Shown here piece after piece: positions 26,023 to 35,611 of a stretch of 64,000 nt of DNA. The first letter of the stretch is position 1, and each line of letters begins with the position of its first letter. The notes below the pieces were generated by a model, which saw only the letters and a list, made by a program, of their open reading frames with translations, made no database searches and was not told where the DNA came from. Origin of the DNA: Pseudomonadota bacterium (GTDB lineage: Bacteria > Pseudomonadota > Alphaproteobacteria > Dongiales > Dongiaceae); the NCBI GenBank assembly GCA_016183985.1, contig JACPDN010000011.1:248001-312000 (forward strand), in the 5' to 3' direction. Both the position numbers and the translations under genes were made by a program.

Positions 26023-27180
26023 TCAATTCGCCCGCGCCCAATCGACCAACCGACGCAGGAATGCGTCGCCTGCCGCCAGTTGTTCCTTGTCGATGAATTC
26101 GTCCGGCTGGTGCGCCTGCGCGATATGGCCCGGCCCACAAACAATCGCCGACATGCCGGCCTGCTGGAACTGCCCTGCTTCAGTGGCATAGGGCAGGCTT
26201 ACGGTATCATTGGCGCCGGTCAAATGCTTCAAAAGCGCTTCGGCGGCTGATTCATGCTCTTCGACCAGCGGCGGCGCCGAAACACGTGGCGTGATCACGA
26301 TGTCCGCCACCGGCTGCGTCCTACGCAACTCGGCCAGGCGCTTCTCGATGAAAGCGTTGAGTGGCACTAGGATCTGATCCGGGTGCCCGCCTGGAATGGC
26401 GCGGAAATCCCACAAAAAGCGGCATTCGCGGGCAATGATGTTGACGGCCGTACCACCGTCGATATGGCCGATGTTGAACGAGCAATGCGGCGGATCAAAA
26501 GAGCGGTCGAACGGTCCGTTCTGCTGGATACCACGATAGATCCGCGCCATCTCGGCCATCACTTCGGCGGCAAGCAAGATTGCGTTGAGGCCGCGTTCCG
26601 GCTGACTGGAATGACCGTCCTTGCCAGTCACATGGGTTTCGAAGGAATAGACGCCCTTGTGACGCACACCAAGCTTCATACCGGTCGGCTCGCCGATGAT
26701 AGCGATTCGGGGCTGCGGCAAATTCTCGCCAATCGCCTTTAAGAGATGCGGCGCGCCGAGACAGCCCAATTCCTCATCGTAGGAGAAGGCGAAATGAAGC
26801 GGCGTCTTCAATGGTTTTGCCGCCATCTCCGGCACCAGCGCGAGGCAGAGGGCGATGAAGCCCTTCATGTCGCTGGTGCCGCGGCCGATGAAACGTTGTT
26901 CCGTCTCGATGAGCTTGAATGGATCGCTGGTCCAAGGCTGACCTTCGACCGGCACGACATCGGTGTGTCCTGAGAGAACGATACCGCCGTCTCGTTTCGG
27001 CCCGATTGTCGCCCAGAGATTGGCCTTAGGCTGGCCGTCCGGCGCCGGTACGACATCAACCGTCACACCATGCTGTTTCAGATAGTCGCCGATCCAATGG
27101 ATGAGCGAGAGATTCGAGCGGGCAGAAACCGTGTCAAAGGCGATAAGCCGCTCGAGAATGCCGACAAAGCTGCCGTTCAT
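26023..27180 (-). CDS. argE: Acetylornithine deacetylase ArgE (M20 family)
   Basis: This 385-residue zinc hydrolase of the M20 family most resembles ArgE, which removes the acetyl group from N-acetylornithine in arginine synthesis. Metal and catalytic motifs are SGHTDVVPVEGQPW, GRGTSDMKGFIAL, YDEELGCLGA (catalytic Glu pair), IGEPTGMKLGVRHKG and the final GHIAQAHQPDEFI. The start at 27180 follows GGTGATGGC; the 33-residue upstream extension overlaps folE and is dropped. It lies 13 bases behind folE. A related M20 specificity (for example another N-acyl amino acid) cannot be excluded. Confidence 0.88.
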   Translation of the reverse strand: MNGSFVGILERLIAFDTVSARSNLSLIHWIGDYLKQHGVTVDVVPAPDGQPKANLWATIGPKRDGGIVLSGHTDVVPVEGQPWTSDPFKLIETEQRFIGRGTSDMKGFIALCLALVPEMAAKPLKTPLHFAFSYDEELGCLGAPHLLKAIGENLPQPRIAIIGEPTGMKLGVRHKGVYSFETHVTGKDGHSSQPERGLNAILLAAEVMAEMARIYRGIQQNGPFDRSFDPPHCSFNIGHIDGGTAVNIIARECRFLWDFRAIPGGHPDQILVPLNAFIEKRLAELRRTQPVADIVITPRVSAPPLVEEHESAAEALLKHLTGANDTVSLPYATEAGQFQQAGMSAIVCGPGHIAQAHQPDEFIDKEQLAAGDAFLRRLVDWARAN

Positions 27181-27193
27181 GCCATCACCGAAA

Positions 27194-27832
27194 TCAGGAG
27201 CTTGAGCCGATCGTGGCCGGCGGCAGGCCAATGAAGGCCAGGAACTCCCGCCTGGTCGAAGGATCGTTGCGGAAGGCACCCAGCATGCGGCTGGTCACCA
27301 TTGATGTGCCGGCCTTGTGCACACCGCGCGTGGTCATACATTGATGACTGGCATCGATCACCACGGCGACGCCGCGCGGCTGCAGTTCCTCGTTCAACGT
27401 GTTGGCGATCTGCGCCGTGAGCTTTTCTTGAATCTGCAATCGCTTGGCATAACATTCGAGCAGGCGCGCCAGCTTCGAGATGCCGACGACACGCTTCCTC
27501 GGCAAATAGGCGATATGGGCGCGGCCGATGATCGGCGCCATGTGATGCTCGCAATGGCTCTCGAAACGGATATCCTTGAGAACGATCATTTCGTCATAGC
27601 CATCGGTTTCCGAGAAGGTACGCGACAGGATCTCGGTCGGGTTCTGCTCATAGCCGCGGAAAAATTCGCGGTAGGATTTGGTAACGCGACGCGGCGTGTC
27701 GAGCAGGCCCTCGCGGGCCGGATCATCGCCCGCCCAGCGGATGAGGGTGCGCACCGCTTCCTCGGCCTCGGCCTGGCTCGGCATGCTGGTTGTCTTTTTC
27801 GATTTGGTCGGGGCCTTGGGCACGGCCATCAT
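27194..27832 (-). CDS. folE: GTP cyclohydrolase I
   Basis: This 212-residue enzyme converts GTP to dihydroneopterin triphosphate for folate (and queuosine) synthesis. Zinc ligands are seen in SHCEHHMAP (C94, H97) and HQCMTTRG (second Cys). [22 protein letters not shown] is the tunnel-fold helix, and TSRMLGAFR is near the end. A short Lys/Thr-rich N-terminal tail precedes the core. Two consecutive ATGs can start it. It is between apaG (36 bases upstream) and argE (13 bases downstream). Confidence 0.96.
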   Translation of the reverse strand: MMAVPKAPTKSKKTTSMPSQAEAEEAVRTLIRWAGDDPAREGLLDTPRRVTKSYREFFRGYEQNPTEILSRTFSETDGYDEMIVLKDIRFESHCEHHMAPIIGRAHIAYLPRKRVVGISKLARLLECYAKRLQIQEKLTAQIANTLNEELQPRGVAVVIDASHQCMTTRGVHKAGTSMVTSRMLGAFRNDPSTRREFLAFIGLPPATIGSSS

Positions 27833-27868
27833 CCTTTCAAAGGATCGCGTTCAAAGGGTGCGAAAGAA

Positions 27869-28261
27869 TCAGTTGAGGCGCTTGGGCTGATAAGGACTGT
27901 CGAGTGAGAAGGCCGGGATGTCGATGTCGAACATCTCGCCAGTCTCGCTTTCCATCTCATAGGTGCCGACCATGATGCCGGACGGCGTCTTCAGCGGCGT
28001 GCCGCTGGTGTATTCGTAGGCTTCACCCGGATGCAGGATCGGCTGTTCGCCGACAACGCCGGCACCACGTACTTCCTGCACACGGCCGAGGGAATCGGTG
28101 ATGCGCCAATAGCGGTTGCGCAATTGGACGGTCAAATCGCCGCGATTCTCGATGCGGACGTGATACTTCCAGACGAAATGTGCCTCGTCCGGCGAGGATT
28201 GGTCGTCGAGATAGGTCGGCTCAACGCTGACCAAGATGCGGCGGGTGGTTTGTTGGTACAT
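27869..28261 (-). CDS. apaG: ApaG domain protein
   Basis: This 130-residue protein is a single fibronectin-III-like ApaG domain. It shows ILVSVEPTYLDDQSSPDE, HVRIENRGDLTVQLRNRYW, and the conserved GVVGEQPILHPGEAYEYTSG with TPSGIMVGTYEM. ApaG is linked to Mg2+/Co2+ phenotypes in enterobacteria; its biochemical role is unsettled. The start at 28261 is preceded by AAGGCTCG, and the upstream in-frame extension is not family-like. It is the first gene of the apaG-folE-argE run. Confidence 0.93.
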   Translation of the reverse strand: MYQQTTRRILVSVEPTYLDDQSSPDEAHFVWKYHVRIENRGDLTVQLRNRYWRITDSLGRVQEVRGAGVVGEQPILHPGEAYEYTSGTPLKTPSGIMVGTYEMESETGEMFDIDIPAFSLDSPYQPKRLN

Positions 28262-28420
28262 AAAACGAGCCTTGATGGCGCCGCTATCGCGGCTTGCCGG
28301 CAGTTTAGATCGGATGCAGCGATGAATCCAACTGCCCCAAGACCCTGAAATATCTAGGCTTATGCGGAAGCGCCGGCAGAACAGAAACGGTCGCCACCAG
28401 GCCAAAACGAGCGAAAGAAA

Positions 28421-28448
28421 AACGGCGCCGGGTTGCCCCGGCGCCGTT
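28421..28448 (-). terminator. Intrinsic terminator of the OmpA-family lipoprotein gene
   Basis: On the minus strand AACGGCGCCGGG pairs with CCCGGCGCCGTT (12 base pairs, 4-base loop) and is followed by TTTTCTTT, 25 bases after the stop. Confidence 0.92.
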
Positions 28449-28473
28449 CCGCTAGACCGCGGTTTGGTCGCGA

Positions 28474-29310
28474 TTACTGAACGATGATCTCGGCGCGGCG
28501 GTTAGCCTGCTCCTTGACACCGTCAGCGGTCGGGACCGCGTTCTCCGACTCACCCTTCCAGGCGGTCGTGATGGCTTCCGCCGGGACGCCCGAGGCGATC
28601 AGTGCTTCACGCACTGCGTCGGCACGACGCTCGGAGAGCTTCTCGTTGTAGGCATCCGAGCCCGAACGGTCGGTGTGACCGGTGACCGAGATCGCCGTCG
28701 ACTTGTTGGCCGAGAAGTCGGCAACAACCTGGTTCACGACGGCCTGAGCCGCGTCATTGATGTTCGACTTGTCGAAATCGAACAACACCAGATAGACGTT
28801 CGGCGCCGGGGCCGGAGCTTCGGCCGGAGCCGGAGCTGCTTCGAGTTCAGCCAAAGCCGCGAGGAGTTCGTCCTTGCAGGCGCTGATGTGGTCGTATTGG
28901 AAGTTCTCTTCCTGCTGCTCGAGCCAGCAATCGAAGCGGGCCTGAGCGCGGGCAGCGAGCTCCGCCTTGTTGTCGCGAGCACCGCCGTCAAGGGCTGCCA
29001 GGAGGCGGCCACGGACGTCAGTGATTTCGCCGAGCGAATCAGCCGGCAGGTCACGATTGGCCGGATCTTCCGGCTGAACAACTTCGCCATCAGCAGCGGC
29101 AAGGCCACGGCGGGCGTAGTAGCCGGCATCACGCCAATCGAACATCTCGTCGGCCTCGAACACGGCCAGATCACGATATTCCTTGGTCAGAGCCTGGGTG
29201 AACGGCGTGCCGCCGCTCGCTTCAGTCGTACGGATGCGGTCGAGATCGGTCGAGCAGGCTGCCAGAAATCCAACTGCCCCCAAAACCGCCAGAAGTCGCA
29301 ATGCTTTCAT
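28474..29310 (-). CDS. OmpA-family lipoprotein
   Basis: This 278-residue protein has a signal peptide and lipobox FLAAC (Cys19). A helical, acidic middle section is followed by an Ala/Pro hinge (residues about 165-180) and then a classic OmpA/Pal peptidoglycan-binding domain. Key motifs are VLFDFDKSNINDAAQ, TGHTDRSGSDAYNEKLSERR (with the Asp and Arg that bind diaminopimelate) and EQANRRAEIIV. It would tether the outer membrane to the cell wall. It is not the canonical pal gene, as no tol genes adjoin it. The start at 29310 is fixed by GAGGAGACAAAA. It has its own terminator, suggesting a monocistronic and probably abundant product. Confidence 0.88.
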   Translation of the reverse strand: MKALRLLAVLGAVGFLAACSTDLDRIRTTEASGGTPFTQALTKEYRDLAVFEADEMFDWRDAGYYARRGLAAADGEVVQPEDPANRDLPADSLGEITDVRGRLLAALDGGARDNKAELAARAQARFDCWLEQQEENFQYDHISACKDELLAALAELEAAPAPAEAPAPAPNVYLVLFDFDKSNINDAAQAVVNQVVADFSANKSTAISVTGHTDRSGSDAYNEKLSERRADAVREALIASGVPAEAITTAWKGESENAVPTADGVKEQANRRAEIIVQ

Positions 29311-29616
29311 TTTTGTCTCCTCGCTCTTGTTCAGCGCCGTCCCCAGGTTCCGATGCGTCGCCCAGACGCTTCGCAACATCCCCGACTTCGGCTTATGCCT
29401 TAAAACTCGGCTGAGTTCGAAAACCGGTCATAACTTGATGAAATCCCCCGGCGAAGCCAGCCGAGAGCTGACATCCTCGGCACTATAGGTAAACGTCCTA
29501 GCGATGTCAAAAGCCCGAACATCAGTTTTGGTTCCCGAAAAGCCTCAATTTTTCTTGATTCTGTGCCTACTTCCGAGGCACCGGGTGGGCAGCTTTTGCC
29601 GCCTCGCCAGCAGCCT
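29311..29616. other. Intergenic region upstream of the OmpA lipoprotein gene
   Basis: These 306 bases should hold the promoter and 5' leader of the minus-strand OmpA lipoprotein gene and the 3' region of the ABC importer operon. I see no gene, and no convincing terminator or operator. Confidence 0.4.
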
Positions 29617-30249
29617 TTAGAGCGTGATGACCGTGCCACCGGCGGCCTCGGCATCGGCCGGGTCGTGGCTGACCAGCAGCACGGGAAGGTTGCGCACTGC
29701 TGCCCGATCGAGAATCAACGCACGGAATCGCTCCCGCAGCGCAATATCGAGCTTGGCAAAAGGCTCATCGAGCAAAAGGGCCAGAGGTTCGGCCAACAGC
29801 GTGCGCATGAGTGCAACACGCGCCCTTTCGCCGCCAGAGAGACTGAGCGGGTTACGTCCGCCAAGACCGGGAAGTTCGGCCTCAGCCAAGCCGGCTTCAA
29901 TGCGCCGGTCCCTTTCGCGCCGCGAGAGACCTGCCGGCAGGGCGAAACTCAGATTCTCGGCGACGGAAAGGTGCGGAAACAGCAGATCATCCTGGAACAA
30001 TATTCCTAAATGACGCTCTTGAACCGGCCGGCGCGTGATATCGATATCGCCAAGCCATACTGCACCCTCCGACCTGAAGGCCGGCGGCAAGGCACCAATC
30101 AGGAAACTGAGGAGGGTCGACTTGCCGCTTCCCGAAGGCCCCATCAGCACAACCGGCCGGCCGGCCTCGATTCGGCAGTCGACCGGCCCCAACAGCCGCT
30201 CGTCATCCTTGAAGAGCGAGACACCACGCAAAATGAGGGGGCCAGTCAT
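29617..30249 (-). CDS. ynjD: ABC importer ATPase, YnjD type
   Basis: This 210-residue ATPase has Walker A GPSGSGKST near residue 38, Q-loop FQDDLLFPHLS, signature LSGGERARVALMR, Walker B LALLLDEPFAKLD and the switch His in LLVSHD. The start at 30249 is chosen over 30261 because GGAGGCGCGG lies just upstream and the ATGA overlaps the permease stop. It powers the two-domain permease encoded just before it. The short length and gene order match E. coli YnjD. The operon's substrate is unproven; a thiamine-like or other small organic solute has been proposed for relatives. Confidence 0.87.
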   Translation of the reverse strand: MTGPLILRGVSLFKDDERLLGPVDCRIEAGRPVVLMGPSGSGKSTLLSFLIGALPPAFRSEGAVWLGDIDITRRPVQERHLGILFQDDLLFPHLSVAENLSFALPAGLSRRERDRRIEAGLAEAELPGLGGRNPLSLSGGERARVALMRTLLAEPLALLLDEPFAKLDIALRERFRALILDRAAVRNLPVLLVSHDPADAEAAGGTVITL

Positions 30250-31952
30250 CCGCGCCTCCATCGGCGCGGTCGTGCCAAACGCAGCGCCAGGAGGAAGAAG
30301 GCACCCACCAGCAAAGTCTGGATCAGGCCGAAAACGCCCATGACGCGCCGATCTCCACCTGAACTGAGTGCAACGGCCTCAGTCGCCAAGGTCGATATGC
30401 GTCCTTCGCCCCCTTGCATGGTCGGCAAGTAAAGCGAAAGCGAGACACTGCAGCCGACGGCCGCCGCCCAAGAGAGCGGTGCCCGCAGCATCGGCAGCTT
30501 GATACGCCGGAACACCTGCCAAGCAGTTTGGCCCAGCGACAAGCCGACCATCCCGTAGCGTGAATCAAAGGCGCGCCAAGGCTCCTTCAATGTCAGGAAG
30601 ACATATGGGAAGACGAACAAGAGATGCATCCACAGAACGGCAACCCATGTGCCGTTCAACCCGATCAACAGCAGCAGCACTTGAAGCCCCAAAAGGAAGC
30701 AGATTTCAGGGACAAGAAGCGGCAGATAGAGCCATCGTTCGCCCGCGCGAATAACGTCGGTGCGCAGCACGCGCTCGTGCTCCAGGCAAGCGACGGCAAG
30801 CAGAAGTGCGACAAACGTTGCACAGAGCGCCAACAGAAGACTTGTCAGCAGCGGTGCGTAGAGGCTCCCAAGGCTGTGGCGCCATGTGGCCAGATCAAAG
30901 ATTTCCGGTAGCAAAGCCGGATAGCGCCAAGTATTCGCGAAGGACCAAAGCAACAGCGCCCCGACAGCGAGCGCGACCAGAACAACGGCCATGCCGACAA
31001 TCGCTGCAAGCACTCCTCGCCCATAGTACGCAAGCCATGGCGCCATATGGCGGATGCCATTGCTCAACCAAGGACGCAGCAGCGCTGCAACGCCCCGCTC
31101 ACACAACCACCAGATCAGAATGGCACCACCAACCAGGCCGAATTGCAGCAACGCGGCGGCGGCGGCGGTGAAACGCTGGCCGAGGTCCGGTTCATTGAAC
31201 CATTTCAGAACAAGAACCGGCAAAGTCGGCGGCGTCGTCGGCCCCAAGATCAGCGACATGTCCACGACGGACAGGCTGTAGGCCAGCACTGCAAGAATCG
31301 GAAAGCGGACCAATGGATAAAGCCGTGGCAGCACAAGCTTCGCCCAGGCCATACCATCGGCATAGCCCAACGCGCGGGCAGCCAGCAGATGCCGTTCGGG
31401 GCGAACTTGGTGCAGGCCCATCAGAATGGCGAAGAATAGAAACGGCACCTCCTTGAGAAAAAGAACTAGAGCGAGAGCAATCCCTGACTCTGCCGGGAAG
31501 AATTGCCAATCAGGCGGCAGTGGCCACGCAGCGAAGAGCGCCTGCAATCCCCGCATCATCCATCCCGATGGGGCGATGACAAAGGCCAATCCCAAGGCAA
31601 GGGCCGCATGCGGTACCGCCAGGATGGCGAGCGCGAGGCGCTGCGCCCAGCCGGAGGGCGCAGCTCCAGTAGGGTTCAGTTTGATCGCCAGGGCGAATGC
31701 CGTGATGACGGCTGCCAATGTGCCTGACGTTCCGGCAAAGACCGTCTTTGCGCAGGATGAGAGGACGCGTTCATCTGCCAGCAGAATCCGGAAAGGCTCC
31801 AACGACAATGCCTGGCCGCCGAGAGCCGGTAGGTAGCCAAAGCCCACGGCCAGCAGAAAGATGAGGCCAAGAACAATCGAGCCTGCCAACAGCGTGATGG
31901 CAAGAACCGGCGCCAGGCTGCCGGCAAAGATATCTGTCCGTCGCCGTATCAC
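30246..31952 (-). CDS. ynjC: ABC importer permease, YnjC type (two fused permease domains)
   Basis: This 568-residue inner-membrane protein has about twelve helices, made of two BPD_transp_1 permease domains in one chain. The first covers residues 1-275, with ALGYADGMAWAKLVLPRLYP as its ATPase-coupling EAA-type loop. The second covers 300-560, with YGMVGLSLGQTAWQVFRRIK as its EAA loop. The fused layout is that of YnjC and the iron/thiamine-type importers. It lies between the binding protein gene (6-base gap) and the ATPase gene (4-base overlap). Confidence 0.88.
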   Translation of the reverse strand: MIRRRTDIFAGSLAPVLAITLLAGSIVLGLIFLLAVGFGYLPALGGQALSLEPFRILLADERVLSSCAKTVFAGTSGTLAAVITAFALAIKLNPTGAAPSGWAQRLALAILAVPHAALALGLAFVIAPSGWMMRGLQALFAAWPLPPDWQFFPAESGIALALVLFLKEVPFLFFAILMGLHQVRPERHLLAARALGYADGMAWAKLVLPRLYPLVRFPILAVLAYSLSVVDMSLILGPTTPPTLPVLVLKWFNEPDLGQRFTAAAAALLQFGLVGGAILIWWLCERGVAALLRPWLSNGIRHMAPWLAYYGRGVLAAIVGMAVVLVALAVGALLLWSFANTWRYPALLPEIFDLATWRHSLGSLYAPLLTSLLLALCATFVALLLAVACLEHERVLRTDVIRAGERWLYLPLLVPEICFLLGLQVLLLLIGLNGTWVAVLWMHLLFVFPYVFLTLKEPWRAFDSRYGMVGLSLGQTAWQVFRRIKLPMLRAPLSWAAAVGCSVSLSLYLPTMQGGEGRISTLATEAVALSSGGDRRVMGVFGLIQTLLVGAFFLLALRLARPRRWRRG

Positions 31953-31958
31953 GCGCGC

Positions 31959-33191
31959 TCAGTGGCCATAAAACTGCGTCCACCTGGCTTCGATCGCGAC
32001 CATCCAACTGGGATGCGGCTCAAGCAGGATCGGTCCCAGTCCCTGTGGCGACAAAGTGGCTATGCCGCGCGGTAGCTCGGCAAAAGCGGCCTGTGAATCC
32101 TGTGGCAACAGCGCCATTTCCAGCACAGTCGGGTCGCCCCAGACATTCGGGTCCTCTTTGCGCAATTGCGCTTCAGGCGACAGCAGGAAATCAGCCACCA
32201 CCACAGCGCCGGCCTTGGCCTTGGCATTGAAGGGAACGGCAACGAAATGCGTGTTGCCAATCATGCCCCCATCGAAGACGAAACTGCGCACGGTTTCCGG
32301 CAGCAGGCCCTGGGCGATGGCGGAGGATGCGTCCCCTGGGTTGAAGGCCATCGAGATGTCGACCTCACCGTCATTGAGCAATTGGCGCAAGGCCGTGCTC
32401 GAGGCGGGATAGCTCTTGCCGCTGCGCCACAGATGCGGCGTGAGTGCCGCAAGATAGTCCCAAAGCGGCGCGGTCGCGGAATCAAATTGCGCCGTCACCA
32501 GCGGCCGATCGAACGGCTTTCGATCGGCGCTCAGAGAGAGCAGGAATTGCTTCAGGACCGTGGAGCCAACGAAATCCGGCGGCGCTGGAAAGGTGAAGCG
32601 GCCCGGACTGGCCCTGACAAAATCCAACAATGCCGCTGGCGTCCGCGGCGGTTGGCTCAAGCGTGCGCTGTCATGGAAAAAGACCAACTGTGCCATGCCC
32701 CAGGGCGATTCATACCCGTCGGTCGGGATGGTGAAGTCGGAAAGGACCGTCGGTTTTGTCTTGGGGTCGACGAATTTCATATTGGGAAGCAGCGGAATGA
32801 TCGGCCCGAACAGCAGATCCTGCTTCTTCATCGCCGCGAAATTCTCGCCATTGATCCAGATGAGGTCAATGCCGCCCTCGTCCACCTGGCCGGCAATCTT
32901 ACCAGCCAGCACGCGCGAGACGGCCTCGGCCGTGTCGCTTAATTTCACGTGGTGCAGGGTAAGGCCGAACCTGGTCGAGACCTCCTCCGCCACCCAGGAA
33001 ATGTAATCGTTGATCCGCTGGTCGCCGCCCCACGCATTGAAATAGACGACCTGGCCGCGCGCCGCGGCGGCGGCGGCTTCATAGTCCTTGGGCGGCGCAT
33101 CCGCACGGGCGGGCTTGCCAAGGAAAGTGGCACCCAATCCCAGCATCAGCCCTGCGCCGACCGCCTCACGCCGTGTCCATTGCCGCGCCAT
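31959..33191 (-). CDS. ynjB: ABC importer substrate-binding protein, YnjB type
   Basis: This 410-residue periplasmic binding protein starts TRREAVGAGLMLGLGATFLG, a twin-arginine-like signal ending AR-ADA, so export by Tat is possible. The mature protein has the features of the YnjB family: YFNAWGGDQRINDYISWVAE, the ligand-domain part GIDLIWINGENFAAMK and ESPWGMAQLVFFHDSARL. It delivers the ligand to the permease and ATPase encoded next. No regulator or biosynthetic genes adjoin the operon to reveal the ligand. Confidence 0.87.
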   Translation of the reverse strand: MARQWTRREAVGAGLMLGLGATFLGKPARADAPPKDYEAAAAAARGQVVYFNAWGGDQRINDYISWVAEEVSTRFGLTLHHVKLSDTAEAVSRVLAGKIAGQVDEGGIDLIWINGENFAAMKKQDLLFGPIIPLLPNMKFVDPKTKPTVLSDFTIPTDGYESPWGMAQLVFFHDSARLSQPPRTPAALLDFVRASPGRFTFPAPPDFVGSTVLKQFLLSLSADRKPFDRPLVTAQFDSATAPLWDYLAALTPHLWRSGKSYPASSTALRQLLNDGEVDISMAFNPGDASSAIAQGLLPETVRSFVFDGGMIGNTHFVAVPFNAKAKAGAVVVADFLLSPEAQLRKEDPNVWGDPTVLEMALLPQDSQAAFAELPRGIATLSPQGLGPILLEPHPSWMVAIEARWTQFYGH

Positions 33192-33317
33192 CTGCCACCA
33201 CCGCTTGTTGTCCCACCATATTTATACGGCTTCACCCGGGAAATGTTGCAGCTTTCGCCGCCTTGAACCTGGCCCCGTGATCCCCTATAAATCGGGCCGA
33301 GCAGGCCGATGGCCCAT

Positions 33318-33391
33318 GCGGGTGTAGCTCAATGGTAGAGCAGAAGCTTCCCAAGCTTACGACGGGGGTTCGATTCCCCTCACCCGCTCCA
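33318..33391 (+). tRNA. tRNA-Gly (anticodon CCC)
   Basis: These 74 bases form a cloverleaf. The acceptor stem is GCGGGTG/CACCCGC, the D arm is TAGCTCAATGGTAGAGC, the anticodon loop is TTCCCAA (CCC), and the T arm is GGGGGTTCGATTCCCCT. The terminal CCA is encoded. It is on the opposite strand to the ynjBCD operon and upstream of the amidase gene. Confidence 0.97.
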
Positions 33392-33528
33392 ATTTCCCCT
33401 TATTCTCCCCGATTGATCGCTTTTGGCCGGCTATCTGCCGCATTCTGGGCCTGTTTCGGCGTGCCGGACGCGGTATATGAAGGCGCTGGCTGGGGCATCA
33501 ATTGGGCATCAGGGGAGAGATTGCGATC

Positions 33529-35535
33529 ATGGGGGTACCATTTCATTTGATCGAGGCCGGCATCGCCGAGATCAGGGCGGCACTTGAATCTGGGGCCGTG
33601 ACCAGCGTCGGGCTGGTTGCCGCCTATCTCAACCGCATCGCCTGCTATGACCGCCAGGGAATCAGGCTCAACGCCGTACCGATCTTCAATCCGCAAATGT
33701 TCGAAGATGCCCTGGCGTCCGATCTAAGGCGAGCACAGGGGCGGACCATTGGACCTCTCGACGGTATCCCCTACACCGCCAAGGACAGCTACAAGGCGAA
33801 GGGGCTTGCGGTTGCGGCCGGGTCGCCAGCCTTCGAGCGCCTTATCGCCAATGAGGACGCCTTCACCATCGAGCAGCTGCGCGCCGCCGGCGCCGTTCTC
33901 ATCGGCCTCACCAACATGCCGCCGATGGCCAATGGCGGCATGGAACGCGGTGTCTATGGCCGTGCCGAGAGTCCGTATAACGGCGACTATCTGACGGCCT
34001 GCTTTTTTTCAGGCTCCTCGAACGGCTCCGGCACGGCAACGGCCGCGAGCTTTGCCGCCTTCGGCCTCGGCGAGGAGACCTGGTCGTCGGGCCGGGCACC
34101 TGCCTCGCTCAATGGGCTCGTGGCCTATACCCCGTCACGGGGTGTCATTTCCATGCGCGGCAACTGGCCGCTTATTCCGACGATGGATGTGGTGGTGCCG
34201 CATACCAGAACCGTCGCCGACATGTTCGAAGTGCTCGACATCATCGTTGCCGATGATCCCACCCCCCGCGGCAACTTCTGGCGCATGCAGAGCTGGGTCA
34301 ACCTGCCGCTGGCGACCGCGCATCGCCCGGCGACATACCGGTCACTTGCCGACCCGACCGCACTGAAGGGTCGACGCTTCGGCATCCCGCGCATGTATAT
34401 CAACGGCAAGGCCGATCTTCCGGAACCGATCGCAACGCGGCAAAGCGTGATCGCGCTTTGGGAAAAAGCGAGGCGAGATCTCGAGGCACTGGGCGCCGAA
34501 ATCGTCGAAGTCGACTTCCCCGCAGTCTCGAACTATGAGCGCGATGGCATTGACGGCAAGGCCATGGCCGCGCGCGGCATGATTCCGAAGACCTATTTCC
34601 AGGATGAGTTTTGGGACGTCAGCATCTTCGCCTGGAACGATTTCCTGGAAGCCAACGCCGATCCACAGCTCCACCGTCTCGCCGATGTCGATGGCGCAAA
34701 AATCTTTCCGTTGCCGGCCGGCGCATTGCCAGGTCGCTTGGCTGAGCGCAATTTCGATTCTGACCTTGCGGAGTATCCACGCCGCGCCAAGGCAGGCGTT
34801 TTGCCGCTCGAGAAAATCGCCACGCTGCCCGACGGATTGCGGGGGCTGGAACAGGCCCGCAAGATCGATCTTGAGGAATGGCTTGATGCCGAAGGGCTCG
34901 ACGGCGTCGTCTTTCCGGCCGTTGCCGACGTGGCGCCGGCCGATGCCGATGTCAATCAGACATCCTACGACATTGCCTGGCGTAACGGCACCTGGGTCGC
35001 CAATGGCAATCTCGTGATCCGCCACCTCGGCATTCCGACGGTGACTGTGCCGATGGGCATCATGGAAGATACTGGCATGCCGGTCGGTCTCACCTTTGCC
35101 GGCAAGGCTTATAGCGACACAAGTTTGCTGAGCTTTGCCTATGCTTTCGAGCAATCGGGCAAGCGTCGCTCCGCACCGCCGCGGACGCCGGCCCTACCCA
35201 CAGATACGGTCGCGATCGAGCCGCAAAAGCGCGCGGCCAGCAGCCCGAAATTGTCGCTCAAAGCGAGCCTTATCGGCGGCACAACGGAACAAGCGGAAAT
35301 TCTGGTCGAAGGCGAAACGGATGCGGCTGATCTTCAGTTGTTCATCGACGGGCGTGCGGTGGTGCCGACGCGCGCGGGCAGCAGCTTTACCTGCCGACTC
35401 CCGGTGTCGCCGGAGAAATACCGCGTCATCCACAGCGAGTGGCGAAAGCCCTATGGCTCGGTCGTCATCGCACTCGCCGGTGGCAAAAGCCAGCTGCCGG
35501 TCGCCCGCTATTGCGTCGCTGGAGGTATTGAATAG
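33529..35535 (+). CDS. Amidase-signature family hydrolase with extra C-terminal domain
   Basis: This 668-residue protein of the amidase signature superfamily uses a Lys-cisSer-Ser triad. The predicted residues are K85 (YTAKDSY), S163 (SGSSNGSG) and S187 (EETWSSGRAPA). The triad is intact, but the usual GGS around the nucleophile is WSS and the first loop is SGSSNGSG instead of GGSSGGS, so substrate binding may differ. IGLTNMPPMANGGMERGVYG aligns with the conserved GKTNMxEFA region. About 120 residues past the usual end (from about 545) form an extra Ser/Thr/Lys-rich and then beta-rich domain of unknown type. There is no signal peptide. The ATG at 33529 is preferred to an upstream TTG. The substrate (amide, carbamate or peptide amide) is unknown. 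Confidence 0.85.
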   Translation: MGVPFHLIEAGIAEIRAALESGAVTSVGLVAAYLNRIACYDRQGIRLNAVPIFNPQMFEDALASDLRRAQGRTIGPLDGIPYTAKDSYKAKGLAVAAGSPAFERLIANEDAFTIEQLRAAGAVLIGLTNMPPMANGGMERGVYGRAESPYNGDYLTACFFSGSSNGSGTATAASFAAFGLGEETWSSGRAPASLNGLVAYTPSRGVISMRGNWPLIPTMDVVVPHTRTVADMFEVLDIIVADDPTPRGNFWRMQSWVNLPLATAHRPATYRSLADPTALKGRRFGIPRMYINGKADLPEPIATRQSVIALWEKARRDLEALGAEIVEVDFPAVSNYERDGIDGKAMAARGMIPKTYFQDEFWDVSIFAWNDFLEANADPQLHRLADVDGAKIFPLPAGALPGRLAERNFDSDLAEYPRRAKAGVLPLEKIATLPDGLRGLEQARKIDLEEWLDAEGLDGVVFPAVADVAPADADVNQTSYDIAWRNGTWVANGNLVIRHLGIPTVTVPMGIMEDTGMPVGLTFAGKAYSDTSLLSFAYAFEQSGKRRSAPPRTPALPTDTVAIEPQKRAASSPKLSLKASLIGGTTEQAEILVEGETDAADLQLFIDGRAVVPTRAGSSFTCRLPVSPEKYRVIHSEWRKPYGSVVIALAGGKSQLPVARYCVAGGIE

Positions 35536-35611
35536 CGGCCCCGATATTGCGCTGCCAGATCGACCGTATTAGGGTCGCAGCAGATAAACACTTGCCAAAT
35601 GAAGGGTTGCG

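Noticed and set aside
33318-33391. tRNA-Gly as an integration site for a genomic island
   Set aside because: No integrase lies beside it and no partial tRNA 3' repeat was noticed in the flanking sequence.
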